DNA from: Xestospongia bergquistia
Lineage: Eukaryota; Porifera; Demospongiae; Haplosclerida; Petrosiidae
Length of the DNA: 64,000 bases
NCBI GenBank assembly: GCA_963965975.1
Contig: OZ014416.1
Span: forward strand, 3,596,001-3,660,000
Direction of reading: 5' to 3'
The stretch's first letter is position 1; every line of letters begins with the position of its first letter. This document shows, one piece after another, positions 13,371 through 28,200 of this stretch. The notes below the pieces were generated by a model, which saw only the letters and a program-made list of their open reading frames with translations, was not told the DNA's origin and ran no database searches. A program made the translations under genes and the position numbers.

Positions 13371-16300
13371 AAGTCTTTAAGTTAAAGACTTTAGAAGGTT
13401 TAGACTATTGAGAGAAGTTTATAAAGTAAACTGCTAAGTCTAAAGGACTTTATGGCACTAACTAAATAAGCAGCTATTAACAGTTTAGTAAGTTAGTTTG
13501 CATTAACGCTCTAAAGTCTTTAAGTTAAAGACTTTAGAAGGTTTAGACTATTGAAAAAAGTTTATAAAGTAAACTGCTCAGTCTAAAGGACTTTATGGCA
13601 CTAACTAAATAAACAGTTATTAACAGTTTTGTAAGTTAGTTTGAATTAACGCAATAAGGTCTTTAAGTTAAAGACTTTAGTAGGTATACACTATTAAAAG
13701 AAGTTTATAAAGTAAACTGCTCTGTCTAAAGGACTTTTTGCTACGAACTAAATAAACAGCTATAAACAGTTTAGTAAGTTAGTTTGCATTAACGCTCTAA
13801 AGTCTTTAAGTTAAAGACTTTAGAAGGTTTAGACTATTGACAGAAGTTTATAAAGTAAACTGCTTAGTCTAAAGGACTTTATGACACTAACTAAATAAAC
13901 AGCTATTAACAGTTTAGTAAGATTGTTCGCATTAACGCTCTAAAGTCTTCAAGTTAAAGACTTTAGAAGGTTTAGACTATTCAGAGAAGTTTATAAAGTA
14001 AGTGCTTAGTCTAAAGGACTTTATGGCACTAACTAAATAAACAGCTATTAACAGTTTAGTAAGTTAGTTTGCATTAACGCTCTAAAGTCTTTAAGTTAAA
14101 GACTTTAGAAGGTTTATACTATTGAGAGAAGTTTATAAAGTAAACTGCTTTGTCTAAAGGACTTTATGGCACTAACTAAGTAAACAGCTATTAACAGTTT
14201 AGTAAGTTAGTTTGCATTAACGTTTTAAAGTCTTTTAGAAAAGACTTTAGAAGGTTTAGGCTATTGAGATAAGTTTATAAAGTAAACTGTTCAGTCTAAA
14301 GGACTTTATGGCACTAACTAAATAAACAGCTATTAACAGTTTAGTAAGTTAGTTTGCATTAACGCTCTAAAGTCTTTTAGTTGAAGACTTTAGAAGGTTT
14401 AGACTATTGAGAGAAGTTCATAAAGTAAACTTCTCAGTCTAAAGGACTTTATGGCACTAACTAAATAAACAGCTATTAACAGTTTAGTAAGTTAGTTTGC
14501 ATTAATGCTCTAAAGTCTTTAAGTTAAAGACTTAAAAGGTTTAGACTATTCACAGAAGATTATAAAGTAAACTGCTAAGTCTAAAGGACTTTATGGCACT
14601 AACTAAATAAACAGCTATTAACAGTTTAGTAAGTTAGTTTGTATTAATGCTCTAAAGTCTTTAAGTTAAAGACTTTAGAAGGTATAGACTATTGTGAGAA
14701 GTTTATAAAGTAAACTGCTCAGTCTAAAGGACTTTTTGCTACTAACTAAATAAACAGCTATAAACAGTTTAGTAAGTTAGTTAGCATTAACGCTCTAAAG
14801 TCTTTAAGTTAAAGACTTTAGAAGGTTTAGACTATTGACAGAAGTTTATAAAGTAAACTGCTTAGTCTAAAGGACTTTATGGCACTAACTAAATAAACAG
14901 CTATTAACAGTTTAGTAAGTTAGTTTGCATTAACGCTCTAAAGTCTTTAAGTTAAATACTTTAGAAGGTTTAGACTATTGAGAGAAGTTTATAAAGTAAA
15001 CTGCTCAGTCTAAAGGACTCTATGGCACTAACTAAGTGAACAGCTATTAACAGTTTAGTAAGCTAGTTTGCATTAAAGCTCTAAAGTCTTTAAGATAAAG
15101 ACTATAGAAGGTTTAGACTATTGAGAGAAGTTTATAAAGTAAACTGCTCAGTCTAAAGGACTTTATGGCACTAATTAAATATACAGCTATTAACAGTTTA
15201 GTAAGTTAGTTTGCATTAACGCTCTAAAGTCTTTAAGTTAAAGACTTTAGAAGGTTCAGAGAAGTTTATAATGTAAACTGCTTAGTCTAAACGACTTTAT
15301 GGCACTAACTAAATAAACAGCTATTAACAGTTTAGTAAGTTTGTTTGCATTAACGCTCTAAAGTCTTTAAGTTAAAGACTTTAGAAGGTTTAGACTATTC
15401 AGAGAAGTTTATAAAGTAAATTGCTTAGTCTAAAGGACTTTATTGCACTAACTAAATAGACAGCTATTAACAGTTTAGTAAGTTAGTTTGCATTAACGGT
15501 ATAAAGTCTTTAAGTTAAAGACTTTAGAAGGTTTAGACTATTGAGAGAAGTTTATAAAGTAAACTGCTTAGTCTAAAGGACACTATGGCACTAATTTAGT
15601 AAACAGCTATTAACAGTTTAGTAAGTTAGTTTGCATTAACGATCTAAAGTCTTTAAGATAAAGACTTTAGAAGGTTTAGACTATTGAGAGAAGTTTATAA
15701 AGTAAACTGCTAAGTCTAAAGGACTTTATGGCACTAACTAAGTAAACAGCTATTAACAGTTTAGTAAGTTAGTTTGCATTAACGCTCTAAAGACTTTAAG
15801 TTAAAGACTTTAGAAGGTTTAGAGTATTCAGAGAAGTTTATAAAGTAAACTGTTTAGTCTAAAGGACTTTATGGCACTAACTAAGTAAACAGCTATTAAC
15901 AGTTTAGTAAGTTAGTTTGCATTAACGCTCTAAAGTCTTTAAGTTAAAGACTTTAGAAGGTTTAGACTATTGAGAGAAGTTTATAAAGTAAACTGCTAAG
16001 TCTAAAGGACTTTATGGCACTAACTAAATAAGCAGCTATTAACAGTTTAGTAAGTTAGTTTGCATTAACGCTCTAAAGTCTTTAAGTGAAAGACTTTAGA
16101 AGGTTTAGACTATTGAGAAAAGTTTATAAAGTAAACTGCTCAGTCTAAAGGACTTTATGGCACTAACTAAATAAACAGCTATTAACAGTTTAGTAAGTTA
16201 TTTTGCATTAACGCAATAAGGTCTTTAAGTTAAAGACTTTAGTAGGTATAGACTATTAAAAGAAGTTTATAAAGTAAACTGCTCAGTCTAAAGGACTTTT

Positions 16301-17680
16301 TGCTACGAACTAAATAAACAGCTATAAACAGTTTAGTAAGTTAGTTTGCATTAACGCTCTAAAGTCTTTAAGGTAAAGACTTTAGAAGGTTTAGACTATT
16401 GACAGAAGTTTATAAAGTAAACTGCTTAGTCTAAAGGACTTTATGGCACTAACTAAATAAACAGCTATTAACAGTTTAGTAAGTTAGTTTGCATTAACGC
16501 TCTAAAGACTTTAAGTTAAAGACTTTAGAAGGTTTAGACTATTCAGAGAAGTTTATAAAGTAAACTGTTTAGTCTAAAGGACTTTATGGCACTAACTAAG
16601 TAAACAGCTATTAACAGTTTAGTAAGTTAGTTTGCATTAACGCTCTAAAGTCTTTAAGTTAAAGACTTTAGAAGGTTTAGACTATTGAGAGAAGTTTATA
16701 AAGTAAACTGCTAAGTCTAAAGGACTTTATGGCACTAACTAAATAAGCAGCTATTAACAGTTTAGTAAGTTAGTTTGCATTAACGCTCTAAAGTCTTTAA
16801 GTTAAAGACTTTAGAAGGTTTAGACTATTGAGAAAAGTTTATAAAGTAAACTGCTCAGTCTAAAGGACTTTATGGCACTAACTAAATAAACAGCTATTAA
16901 CAGTTTAGTAAGTTAGTTTGGATTAACGCAATAAGGTCTTTAAGTTAAAGACTTTAGTAGGTATAGACTATTAAAAGAAGTTTATAAAGTAAACTGCTCA
17001 GTCTAAAGGACTTTTTGCTACGAACTAAATAAACAGCTATAAACATTTTAGTAAGTTAGTTTGCATTAACGCTCTAAAGTCTTTAAGTTAAAGACTTTAG
17101 AAGGTTTAGACTATTGACAGAAGTTTATAAAGTAAACTGCTTAGTCTAAAGGACTTTATGACACTAACTAAATAAACAGCTATTAACAGTTTAGTAAGAT
17201 TGTTCGCATTAACGCTCTAAAGTCTTCAAGTTAAAGACTTTAGAAGGTTTAGACTATTCAGAGAAGTTTATAAAGTAAGTGCTTAGTCTAAAGGACTTTA
17301 TGGCACTAACTAAATAAACAGCTATTAACAGTTTAGTAAGTTAGTTTGCATTAACGCTCTAAAGTCTTTAAGTTAAAGACTTTAGAAGGTTTATACTATT
17401 GAGAGAAGTTTATAAAGTAAACTGCTTAGTCTAAAGGACTTTATGGCACTAACTAAGTAAACAGCTATTAACAGTTTAGTAAGTTAGTTTGCATTAACGC
17501 TCTAAAGTCTTTTAGAAAAGACTTTAGAAGGTTTAGGCTATTGAGATAAGTTTATAAAGTAAACTGTTCAGTCTAAAGGACTTTATGGCACTAACTAAAT
17601 AAACAGCTATTAACAGTTTAGTAAGTTAGTTTGCATTAACGCTCTAAAGTCTTTAAGTTAAAGACTTTAGAAGGTTTAGA
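13280..17680 (+). repeat. Higher-order satellite block A, second copy
   Basis: Partner of 4,430-8,830 (see that entry for shared variants). The match stops near 17,680, where this copy continues with the shortened GAGAGTTCATAAAG monomer while the first copy switches to a TTCAGAGAAG monomer. Edges are by eye and good to roughly one monomer. Confidence 0.82.
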
Positions 17681-19215
17681 CTATTGAGAGTTCATAAAGT
17701 AAACTTCTCAGTCTAAAGGACTTTATGGCACTAACTAAATAAACAGCTATTAACAGTTTAGTAAGTTAGTTTGCATTAATGCTCTAAAGTCTTTAAGTTA
17801 AAGACTTTAGAAGGTTTAGACTATTCACAGAAGATTATAAAGTAAACTGCTAAGTCTAAAGGACTTTATGGCACTAACTAAATAAACAGCTATTAACAGT
17901 TTAGTAAGTTAGTTTGCATTAATGCTCTAAAGTCTTTAAGTTAAAGACTTTAGAAGGTATAGACTATTGAGAGAAGTTTATAAAGTAAACTGCTCAGTCT
18001 AAAGGACTTTTTGCTACTAACTAAATAAACAGCTATAAACAGTTTAGTAAGTTAGTTTGCATTAACGCTCTAAAGTCTTTAAGTTAAAGACTTTAGAAGG
18101 TTTAGACTATTGACAGAAGTTTAGAAAGTAAACTGCTTAGTCTAAAGGACTTTATGGCACTAACTAAATAAACAGCTATTAACAGTTTAGTAAGTTAGTT
18201 TGCATTAACGCTCTAAAGTCTTTAAGTTAAAGACTTTAGAAGGTTTAGACTATTGAGAGAAGTTTATAAAGTAAACTGCTCAGTCTGAAGGACTCTATGG
18301 CACTAACTAAGTGAACAGCTATTAACAGTTTAGTAAGTTAGTTTGCATTAACGCTCTAAAGTCTTTAAAATAAAGACTTTAGAAGGTTTAGACTATTCAG
18401 AGAAGTTTATAAAGTAAACTGCTCAGTCTAAAGGACTTTATGGCTCTAACTAAATAAACAGCTATTAACAGTTTAGTAAGTTAGTTTGCATTAACGCTAT
18501 AAAGTCTTTAAGTTAAAGACTTTAGAAGGTTTAGACTATTCACAGAAGTTATAAAGTAAACTGCTAAGTCTAAAGGACTTTATGGCACTAACTAAATAAA
18601 CAGCTATTAACAGTTTAGTAAGTTAGTTTGCATTAACGCTCTAAAGTCTTTAAGTTAAAGACTTTAGAAGGTTTAGACTATTGACAGAAGTTTATAAAGT
18701 AAACTGCTTAGTCTAAAGGACTTTATGGCACTAACTAAATAAACAGCTATTAACAGTTTAGTAAGTTAGTTTGCATTAACGCTCTAAAGTCTTTAAGTTA
18801 AAGACTTTAGAAGGTTTAGACTATTCAGAGAAGTTTATAAAGTAAACTGCGCAGTCTAAAGGACTCTATGGCACTCACTAAGTGAACAGCTATTAACAGT
18901 TTAGTAAGTTAGTTTGCATTAACGCTCTAAAGTCTTTAAAATAAAGACTTTAGAAGGTTTAGACTATTCAGAGAAGTTTTTAAAGTAAAATGCTCAGTCC
19001 AAAGGACTTTATGGCTCTAACTAAATAAACAGCTATTAACAGTTTAGTAAGTTAGTTTGCATTAACGCTCTAAAGTCTTTAAGTTAGAGACTTTAGAAGA
19101 TTAAGACTATTGAGTGAAGTTTATAAAGTAAACTGTTTAGTCTAAAGGACTTTATGGCACTAACTAAGTAAACAGCTATTAACAGTTTAGTAAGTTAGTT
19201 TGCATTAACGCTATA
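15530..19215 (+). repeat. Higher-order satellite block B, second copy
   Basis: Partner of 9,400-13,370 (details there). It overlaps the second copy of block A because the same region belongs to a three-copy family: 6.7-8.8, 9.4-11.5 and 15.55-17.65 kb, at offsets 2,715 and 8,846. It lacks two monomers relative to the first copy. After about 19,200 the monomers change type (TTTATGTTAAAGACTTCAG). Confidence 0.82.
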
Positions 19216-22200
19216 AAGTCTTTATGTTAAAGACTTCAGAAGGTTCAGACTATTGAGAGAAGTTTATAAAGTAAACTGCTCACCCTAAAGGACTTTATGG
19301 CACTAACTAAATAAACAGCTATTAACAGTTTAGTAAGTTAGTTTGCATTAACGCTCTAAACTCTTTAAGTTAAAGACTTTAGAAGGTTTAGACAATTGAG
19401 AGCAGTTTAAAAAGTAAACTGCTCAGTCTAAAGGACTTTATGGCACTAATTAAATAAACAGCTATTAACAGTTTAGTAAGTTAGTTTGCATTAACGCAAT
19501 AAGGTCTTTAAGTTAAAGACTTTAGTAGGCATAGACTATTGAGAGAAGTTTATAAAGTAAACTGCTCAGTCTAAAGGACTTTTCTACTAACTAAATAAAA
19601 AGCTATAAACAGTTTAGTAAGTTAGTTTGCATTAACGCTCTAAAGTCTTTAAGTTAAAGACTTTAGAAGGTTTAGACTATTGACAGAAGTTTATAAAGTA
19701 AACTGCTTAGTCTAAAGGACTTTATGGCACTAACTAAATAAACAGCTATTAACAGTTTAGTAAGTTAGTTTGCATTAACGCTCTAAAGTCTTTAAGTTAA
19801 AGACTTTAGAAGGTTTGGACTATTGAGAGAAGTTTATAAAGTAAACTGCTCAGTCTAAAGGACTCTATGGCCCTAACTAAGTGAACAGCTATTAACAGTT
19901 TAGTAAGTTAGTTTGCGTTAACGCTCTAAAGTCTTTAAAATAAAGACTTTAGAAGGTTAGACTATTCAGAGAAGTTTATAAAGTAAAATGCTCAGTCTAA
20001 AGGACTTTATGGCTCTAACTAAATAAACAGCTATTAACAGTTTAGTAAGTGAGTTTGCATTAACGCTCTAAAGTCTTTAAGTTAAAGACTTTAGAAGGTT
20101 TAGACTATTCACAGAAGTTTGTAAAGTAAACTGCTAAGTCTAAAGGACTTTATGGCACTAACTAAATAAACAGCTATTAACAGTTTAGTAGGTTAGTTTG
20201 CATTAACGCTCTAAAGTCTTTAAGTTAAAGACTTTAAAAGGTTTAGACTATTGAGAAAAGTTTATAAAGTAAACTGCTCAGTCTAAAGGACTTTATGGCA
20301 CTAACTAAATAAACAGCTATTAACAGTTTAGTAAGTTAGTTTGCATTAACGCAATAAGGTCTTTAAGTTAAAGACTTTAGTAGGTATAGACTATTGAGAG
20401 ACGTTTATAAAGTAAACTGCTCAGTCTAAAGGACTTTTTGCTACAAACTAAATAAACAGCTATAAACAGTTTAGTAAGTTAGTTTGCATTAACGCTCTAA
20501 AGTCTTTAAGTTAAAGACTTTAGAAGGTTTAGACTATTGACAGAAGTTTATAAAGTAAACTGCTTAGTCTAAAGGACTTTATGGCACTAACTAAATAAAC
20601 AGCTATTAACAGTTTAGTAAGTTAGTTTGCATTAACGCTCTAAAGTCTTTAAGTTAAAGACTTTAGAAGGTTTAGACTATTGAGAGAAATTTATAAAGTA
20701 AACTGCTCAGTCTAAAGGACTCTATGGCACTAACTAAGTGAACAGCTATTAACAGTTTAGTAAGTTAGTTTGCATTAACGCTCTAAAGTCTTTAAAATAA
20801 AGACTTTAGAAGGTTTAGACTATTCAGAGAAGTTTATAAAGTAAAATGCTCAGTCTAAAGGACTTTATGGCTCTAACTAAATAAACAGCTATGAACAGTT
20901 GAGTAAGTTAGTTTGCATTAACGCTCTAAAGTCTTTAAGTTAAAGACTTTAGACGATTAAGACTATTGAGAGAAGTTCATAAAGTCAACTGTTTAGTCTA
21001 AAGGACATTATGGCACTAACTAAATAAACAGCTATTAACAGTTTAGTAAGTTAGTTTGCATTAACGCTATAAAGTCTTTATGTTAAAGACTTCAGAAGGT
21101 TCAGACTATTGAGAGTAGTTTATAAAGTAAACTGCTCAATCTAAAGGACTTTATGGCACTAACTAAATAAACAGCTATTAACAGTTTAGTAAGTTAGTTT
21201 GCATTAACGCTCTAAAGTCTTTAAGTTAAAGACTTTAGAAGGTTTAGACTATTGAGAGAAATTTATAAAGTAAACTGCTCAGTCTAAAGGACTCTACGGC
21301 ACTAACTAAGTGAACAGCTATTAACAGTTTAGTAAGTTAGTTTGCATTAACGCTCTAAAGTCTTTAAAATAAAGACTTTAGAAGGTTTAGACTATTCAGA
21401 GAAGTTTATAAAGTAAAATGCTCAGTCTAAAGGACTTTATGGCTCTAACTAAATAAACAGCTATGAACAGTTTAGTAAGTTAGTTTGCATTAACGCTCTA
21501 AAGTCTTTAAGTGAAAGACTTTAGACGATTAAGACTATTGAGAGAAGTTTATAAAGTCAACTGCTTAGTCTAAAGGACTTTATGGCACTAACTAAGTAAA
21601 CAGCTATTAACAGTTTAGTAAGTTAGTTTGCATTAACGCCCTAAAGTCTTTAAGTTAAAGACTTTAGACGATTAAGACTATTGAGAGAAGTTTATAAAGT
21701 CAACTGTTTAGTCTAAAGGACTTTATGGCACTAACTAAGTAAACAGCTATTAACAGTTTAGTAAGTTAGTTTGCATTAACGCTATAAAGTCTTTATCTTA
21801 AAGACTTCAGAAGGTTCAGACTATTGAGAGAAGTTTATAAAGTAAACTGCTCAATCTAAAGGACTTTATGGCACTAACTAAATAAACAGCTATTAACAGT
21901 TTAGTAAGTTAGTTTGCATTAACGCTCTAAAGTCTTTAAGTTAAAGACTTTAGAAGGTTTAGACAATTGAGAGAAGTTTAAAATGTAAACTGCTTAGTCT
22001 AAAGGACTTTATGGCACTAATTAAATAAACAGCTATTAACAGTTTAGTAAGTTTGTTCGCATTAACGCTCTAAAGTCTTTAAGTAAAAGACTTTAGAAGG
22101 TTTAGACTATTCAGAGAAGTTTATAAAGTAAACTGCTTAGTCTAAAGGACTTTATGGCACTAACTAAATAAACAGCTATTAACAGTTTAGTAAGTTAGTT

Positions 22201-25200
22201 TGCATTAACGCTCTAAAGTCTTTAAGTTAAAGACTTTAGAAGGTTTAGACTATTGAGAGAAGTTTATAAAGTAAACTGCTCAGTCTAAAGGACTTTATGG
22301 CACTAACTAAATAAACAGCTATTAACAGTTTAGTAAGTTAGTTTGCATTAACGCTCTAAAGTCTTTAAGTTAAAGACTTTAGAAGGTTTAGAATATTGAG
22401 AGAAGTTTAAAAAGTAAACTGCTTAGTCTAAAGGACTTTATGGCACCAATTAAATAAACAGCTATTAACAGTTTACTAAGTTTGTTTGCATTAACGCTCT
22501 AAAGTCTTTAAGTTAAAGACTTTAGAAGGTTTAGACTATTCAGAGAAGTTTAAAAAGTAAACTGCTTAGTCTAAAGGACTTTATGGACTAACTAAATAAA
22601 CAGCTATTAACAGTTTAGTAAGTTAGTTTGCATTAACGCTCTAAAGTCTTAAGTTAAAGACTTTAGAAGGTTTAGAATATTCAGAGGAGTTTACAAAGTA
22701 AACTGCTTAGTCTAAAAGACTCTACGGCACTAACTAAATAAACAGCTATTGACAGTTTTGTAAGTTAGTTTGCATTAACGCTATAAAGTCTTTAAGTTAA
22801 AGACTTTAGAAGGTTTAGACTATTGAGAGAAGTTTGTAAAGTAAAATGCTCAGTCTAAAGGACTTTATGGCGCTAACTAAATAAACAGTTATTAACAGTT
22901 TAGTAAATTAGTTTGTATTAACGCTCTAAAGCCTTTAAGTTAAAGACTTTTGAAGATTAAGACAATTGAGAGAAGTTTATAAAATAAACTGTTTAGTCTA
23001 AAGGACTTTATGGCACTAACTAAGTAAACAGCTATTAACAGTTTAGTAAGTTAGTTTGCATTAACGCTATAAAGTCTTTATGTTAAAGACTTCAGAAGGT
23101 TTAGACTATTGAGAGAAGTTTATAAAGTAAACTGCTCTGTCTAAAGGACTTTATGGCACTAACTAAATAAACAGCTATTAACAGTTTAGTAAGTTAGTTT
23201 GCATTAGCGCTCTAAAGTCTTTAAGTTAAAGACTTTAGAAGGTTTAGACTATTGAGATATTTTATAAAATAAACGGCTTAGTCTAAAGGACTTTAAGGCT
23301 CTAACTAAATAAAGAGCTATTAACAGTTCAGAAAGTTAGTTTGCATTAACGCTCTAAACTCTTTAAGTTAAAGACACTAGAAGGTTTAGACAATTGAGAG
23401 AAGTTTAAAAAGTAAACTGCTTAGTCTAAAGGACTTTATGGCACCAATTAAATAAACAGCTATTAACAGTTTACTACGTTTGTTTGCATTAACGCTCTAA
23501 AGTCTTTAAGTTAAAGACTTTAGAAGGTTTAGACTATTCAGAGAAGTTTAAAAAGTAAACTGCTTAGTCTAAAGGACTTTATGGCACTAACTAAATAAAC
23601 AGCTATTAACAGTTTAGTAAGTTAGTTTGCATTAACGCTCTAAACTCTTTAAGTTAAAGACTTTAGAAGCTTTAGAGTATTCAGAGAAGTTTATAAAGTA
23701 AACTGCCCAGTCTAAAGGACTTTGTGGCACTAACTAAATAAACAGCTATTAACAGTTTAGTAAGTTAGTTTGCATTAACGCAATAAAGTCTTTAAGTTAA
23801 AGACTTTAGTAGGTATAGACTATTGAGAGAAGTTTATAAAGTAAACTGCTCAGTCTAAAGGACTTTATGGCACTAACTAAATAAAGAGCTATTAACAGTT
23901 TAGTAAGTTAGTTTGTATTAACGCTCTAAAGTCTTTAAGTTAAAGAATTTAGAAGGTTTAGAATATTCAGAGGAGTTTACAAAGTAAACTGCTTAGTCTA
24001 AAGGACTTTATGGCACTAACTAAATAAACAGCTATTAACAGTTTAGTAAGTTAGTTTGCATTAACGCTCTAAACTCTTTAAGTTAAAGACTTTAGAAGCT
24101 TTAGAGTATTCAGAGAAGTTTATAAAGTAAACTGCTCAGTCTAAAGGACTTTATGGCACTAACTAAAAAAACAGCTATTAACAGTTTAGTAAGTTAGTTT
24201 GCATTAACGCAATAAAGTCTTTAAGTTAAAGACTTTAGTAGGTATAGACTATTGAGAGAAGTTTATAAAGTAAACTGCTCAGTCTAAAGGACTTTATGGC
24301 ACTAACTAAATAAAGAGCTATTAACAGTTTAGTAAGTTAGTTTGCGTTAACTCTCAAAAGTCTTTAAGTTAAAGACTTTAGAAGGTTTAGACTATGGAGA
24401 GAAGTTTACAAAGTAAACTGCATAGTCTAAAGGACTTTATGGCACTAACTAAATAAAGAGCTATTAACAGTTTAGTAAGTTAGTTTGCATTAACGCTCAA
24501 AAGTCTTTAAGTTAAAGACTTTAGAAGGTTTAGACTATTGAGAGAAGTGTACAAAGTAAACTGCATAGTCTAAAGGACTTTATGGCACTAACTAAGTAAA
24601 CAGCTATTAACAGTTTAGTAAGTTAGTTTGCATTAACGCTATAAAGTCTTTATGTTAAAGACTTCAGAAGGTTTAGACTATTGAGAGAATTTTATAAAGT
24701 AAACTGCTCTGTCTAAAGGACTTTATGGCACTAACTAAATAAACAGCTATTAACAGTTTAGTAAGTTAGTTTGCATTAGCGCTCTAAAGTCTTTAAGTTA
24801 AAGACTTTAGAAGGTTTAGACTATTGAGAGAGTTTATAAAATAAACGGCTTAGTCTAAAGGACTTTAAGGCTCTAACTAAATAAACAGCTATTAACAGTT
24901 CAGAAAGTTAGTTTGCATTAACGCTCTAAACTCTTTAAGTTAAAGACTTTAGAAGGTTTATGCAATTGAGAGAAGTTTAAAAAGTAAACTGCTTAGTCTA
25001 AAGGACTTTATGACAACAATTAAATAAACAGCTATTAACAGTTTACTAAGTTTGTTTGCATTAACGCTCTAAAGTCTTTAAGTTAAAGACTTTAGAAGGT
25101 TTAGACTATTCAGAGAAGTTTAAAAAGTAAACTGCTTAGTCTAAAGGACTTTATGGCACTAACTAAATAAACAGCTATTAACAGTTTAGTAAGTTAGTTT

Positions 25201-28200
25201 GCATTAACGCTCAAAAGTCTTAAGTTAAAGAGTTTAGAAGGTTTAGACTATTCAGAGAAGTTTATAAAGTAAACTGCTCAGTCTAAAGGACTTTATGGCA
25301 CTCACTAAATAAACAGCTATTAACAGTTTAGTAAGTTAGTTTGCATTAACGCTCTAAAGTCTTTAAGATAAAGACTTTAGAAGGTTTAGACTATTGAGAG
25401 AAGTTTATAAAGTAAACTGCTCAGTCTAAAGGACTTTATGGCACTAACTAAATAAACAGCTATTAACAGGTTAGTAAGTTAGTTTGCATTAACGCTCTAA
25501 AGTCTTTAAGTTAAAGACTTTAGAAGGTTTAGACTATTGAGGAGTTTACAAAGTAAACTGCTTAGTCTAAAGGACTTTATGGCACTAACTAAATAAACAG
25601 CTATTAACAGTTTAGTAAGTTAGTTTGCATTAACGCTCTAAACTCTTTAAGTTAAAGACTTTAGAAGCTTTAGAGTATTCAGAGAAGTTTATAAAGTAAG
25701 CTGCTCAGTCTAAAGGACTTTATGGCACTAACTAAATAAACAGCTATTAACAGTTTAGTAAGTTAGTTTGCATTAACGCAATAAGGTCTTTAAGTTAAAG
25801 ACTTTAGTAGGTATAGACTATTGAGAGAAGTTTATAAAGTAAACTGCTCAGTCTAAAGGACTTTATGGCACTAACTAAATAAAGAGCTATTAAGAGTTTA
25901 GTAAGTTAGTTTGCATTAACGCTCTAAACTCTTTAAGTTAAAGACTTTAGAAGCTTTAGAGAATTCAGAGAAGTTTATAAAGTAAGCTGCTCAGTCAAAA
26001 GGACTTTATGGCACTAACTAAATAAACAGCTATTAACAGTTTAGTAAGTTAGTTTGCATTAACGCAATAAATTCTTTAAGTTAAAGACTTTAGTAGGTTT
26101 AGACTATTGAGAGAAGTTTATAAAGTAAACTGCTCAGTCTAAAGGACTTTATGGCACTAACTAAATAAACAGCTATTAACAGTTTAGTAAGTTAGTTTGC
26201 ATTAACGCAATAAAGTCTTTAAGTTAAAGACTTTAGTAGGTATAGACTATTGAGAGAAGTTTATAAAGTAAACTGTTCAGTCTAAAGGACTTTATGGCAC
26301 TAACTAAATAAACAGCTATAAACAGTTTAGTAAGTTAGTTTGCATTAGCGCTCTAAAGTCTTTAAGTTAAAGACTTTAGAAGGTTTAGACTATTCAGAGG
26401 AGTTTACAAAGTAAACTGCTTAGTCTAAAGGACTTTATGGCACTAACTAAATAAACAGCTATTAACAGTTTAGTAAGTTAGTTTGCATTAACGCTCTAAA
26501 CTCTTTAAGTTAAAGACTTTAGAAGATTTAGACTATTGAGAAAAGTTTATAAAGTAAACTGCTCAGTCTAAAGGACTTTATGGCACTAACTAAATAAACA
26601 GCTATTAACAGTTTAGTAAGTTAGTTTGCATTAACGCAATAAGGTCTTTAAGTTAAAGACTTTAGTAGGTATAGACTATTGAGAGAAGTTTATAAAGTAA
26701 ACTGCTCAGTCTAAAGGACTTTTTGCTACTAACTAAATAAACAGCTATAAACAGTTTAGTAAGTTAGTTTGCATTAATGCTCTAAAGTCTTTAAGTTAAA
26801 GACTTTAGAAGGTTTAGACTATTGACAGAAGTTTATAAAGTAAACTGCTTAGTCTAAAGGACTTTATGGCACTAACTAAGTAAACAGCTATTAACAGTTT
26901 AGTAAGTTAGTTTACATTAACGCTCTAAAGTCTTTAAGTTACAGACTTTAGAAGGTTTAGACTATTGAGAAAAGTTTATAAAGTAAACTGCTCAGTCTAA
27001 AGGACTTTATGGCACTAACTAAATAAACAGCTATTAACAGTTTAGTAAGTTAGTTTGCATTAACGCTATAAAGTCTTTATGTTAAAGACTTCAGAAGGTT
27101 TAGACTATTGAGAGAATTTTATAAAGTAAACTGCTCTGTCTAAAGGACTTTATGGCACTAACTAAATAAACAGCTATTAACAGTTTAGTAAGTTAGTTTG
27201 CATTAGCGCTCTAAAGTCTTTAAGTTAAAGATTTTAGAAGGTTTAGACTATTGAGAGAGTTTATAAAATAAACGGCTTAGTCTAAAGGACTTTAAGGCTC
27301 TAACTAAATAAACCGCTATTAACAGTTCAGAAAGTTAGTTTGCATTAACGCTCTAAACTCTTTAAGTTAAAGACTTTAGAAGGTTTATACAATTGAGAGA
27401 AGTTTATAAAGTAAACTGCTTATCTAAAGGACTTTATGGCAACAATTAAATAAACAGCTATTAACAGTTTACTAAGTTTGTTTGCATTAACGCTCTAAAG
27501 TCTTTAAGTTAAAGACTTTAGAAGGTTTAGACTATTCAGAGAAGTTTAGAAGGTAAACTGCTTAGTCTAAAGGACTTTATGGCACTAACTAAATAAACAG
27601 CTATTAACAGTTTAGTAAGTTCGTTTGCATTAACGCTCTAAAGTCTTTAAGTTAAAGAGTTTAGAAGGTTTAGACTATTCAGAGAAGTTTATAAAGTAAA
27701 CTGCTCAGTCTAAAGGACTTTATGGCAGTAACTAAATAAACAGCTGTTAACAGTTTAGTAAGTTAGTTTGCATTAACGCTCTAAAGTCTTTAAGATAAAG
27801 ACTTTAGAAGGTTTAGACTATTGAGAGAAGTTTATAAAGTAAACTACTCAGTCTAAAGGACTTTATGGCACTAACTAAATAAAGAGCTATTAACAGTTTA
27901 GTAAGTTAGTTTGCATTAACGCTCAAAAGTCTTTAAGTTAAAGACTTTAGAAGGTTTAGACTATTGAGAGAAGTTTACAAAGTAAACTGCATAGTCTAAA
28001 GGACTTTATGGCACTAACTAAATAAACAGCTATTAACAGTTTAGTAAGTTAGTTTAAGTTAACGCTCTAAACTCTTTAAGTTAAAGACTTTAGAAGCTTT
28101 AGAGTATTCAGAGAAGTTTATAAAGTAAACTGCTCAGTCTAAAGGACTTTATGGCACTAACTAAATAAACAGCTATTAACAGTTTAGTAAGTTAGTTTGC

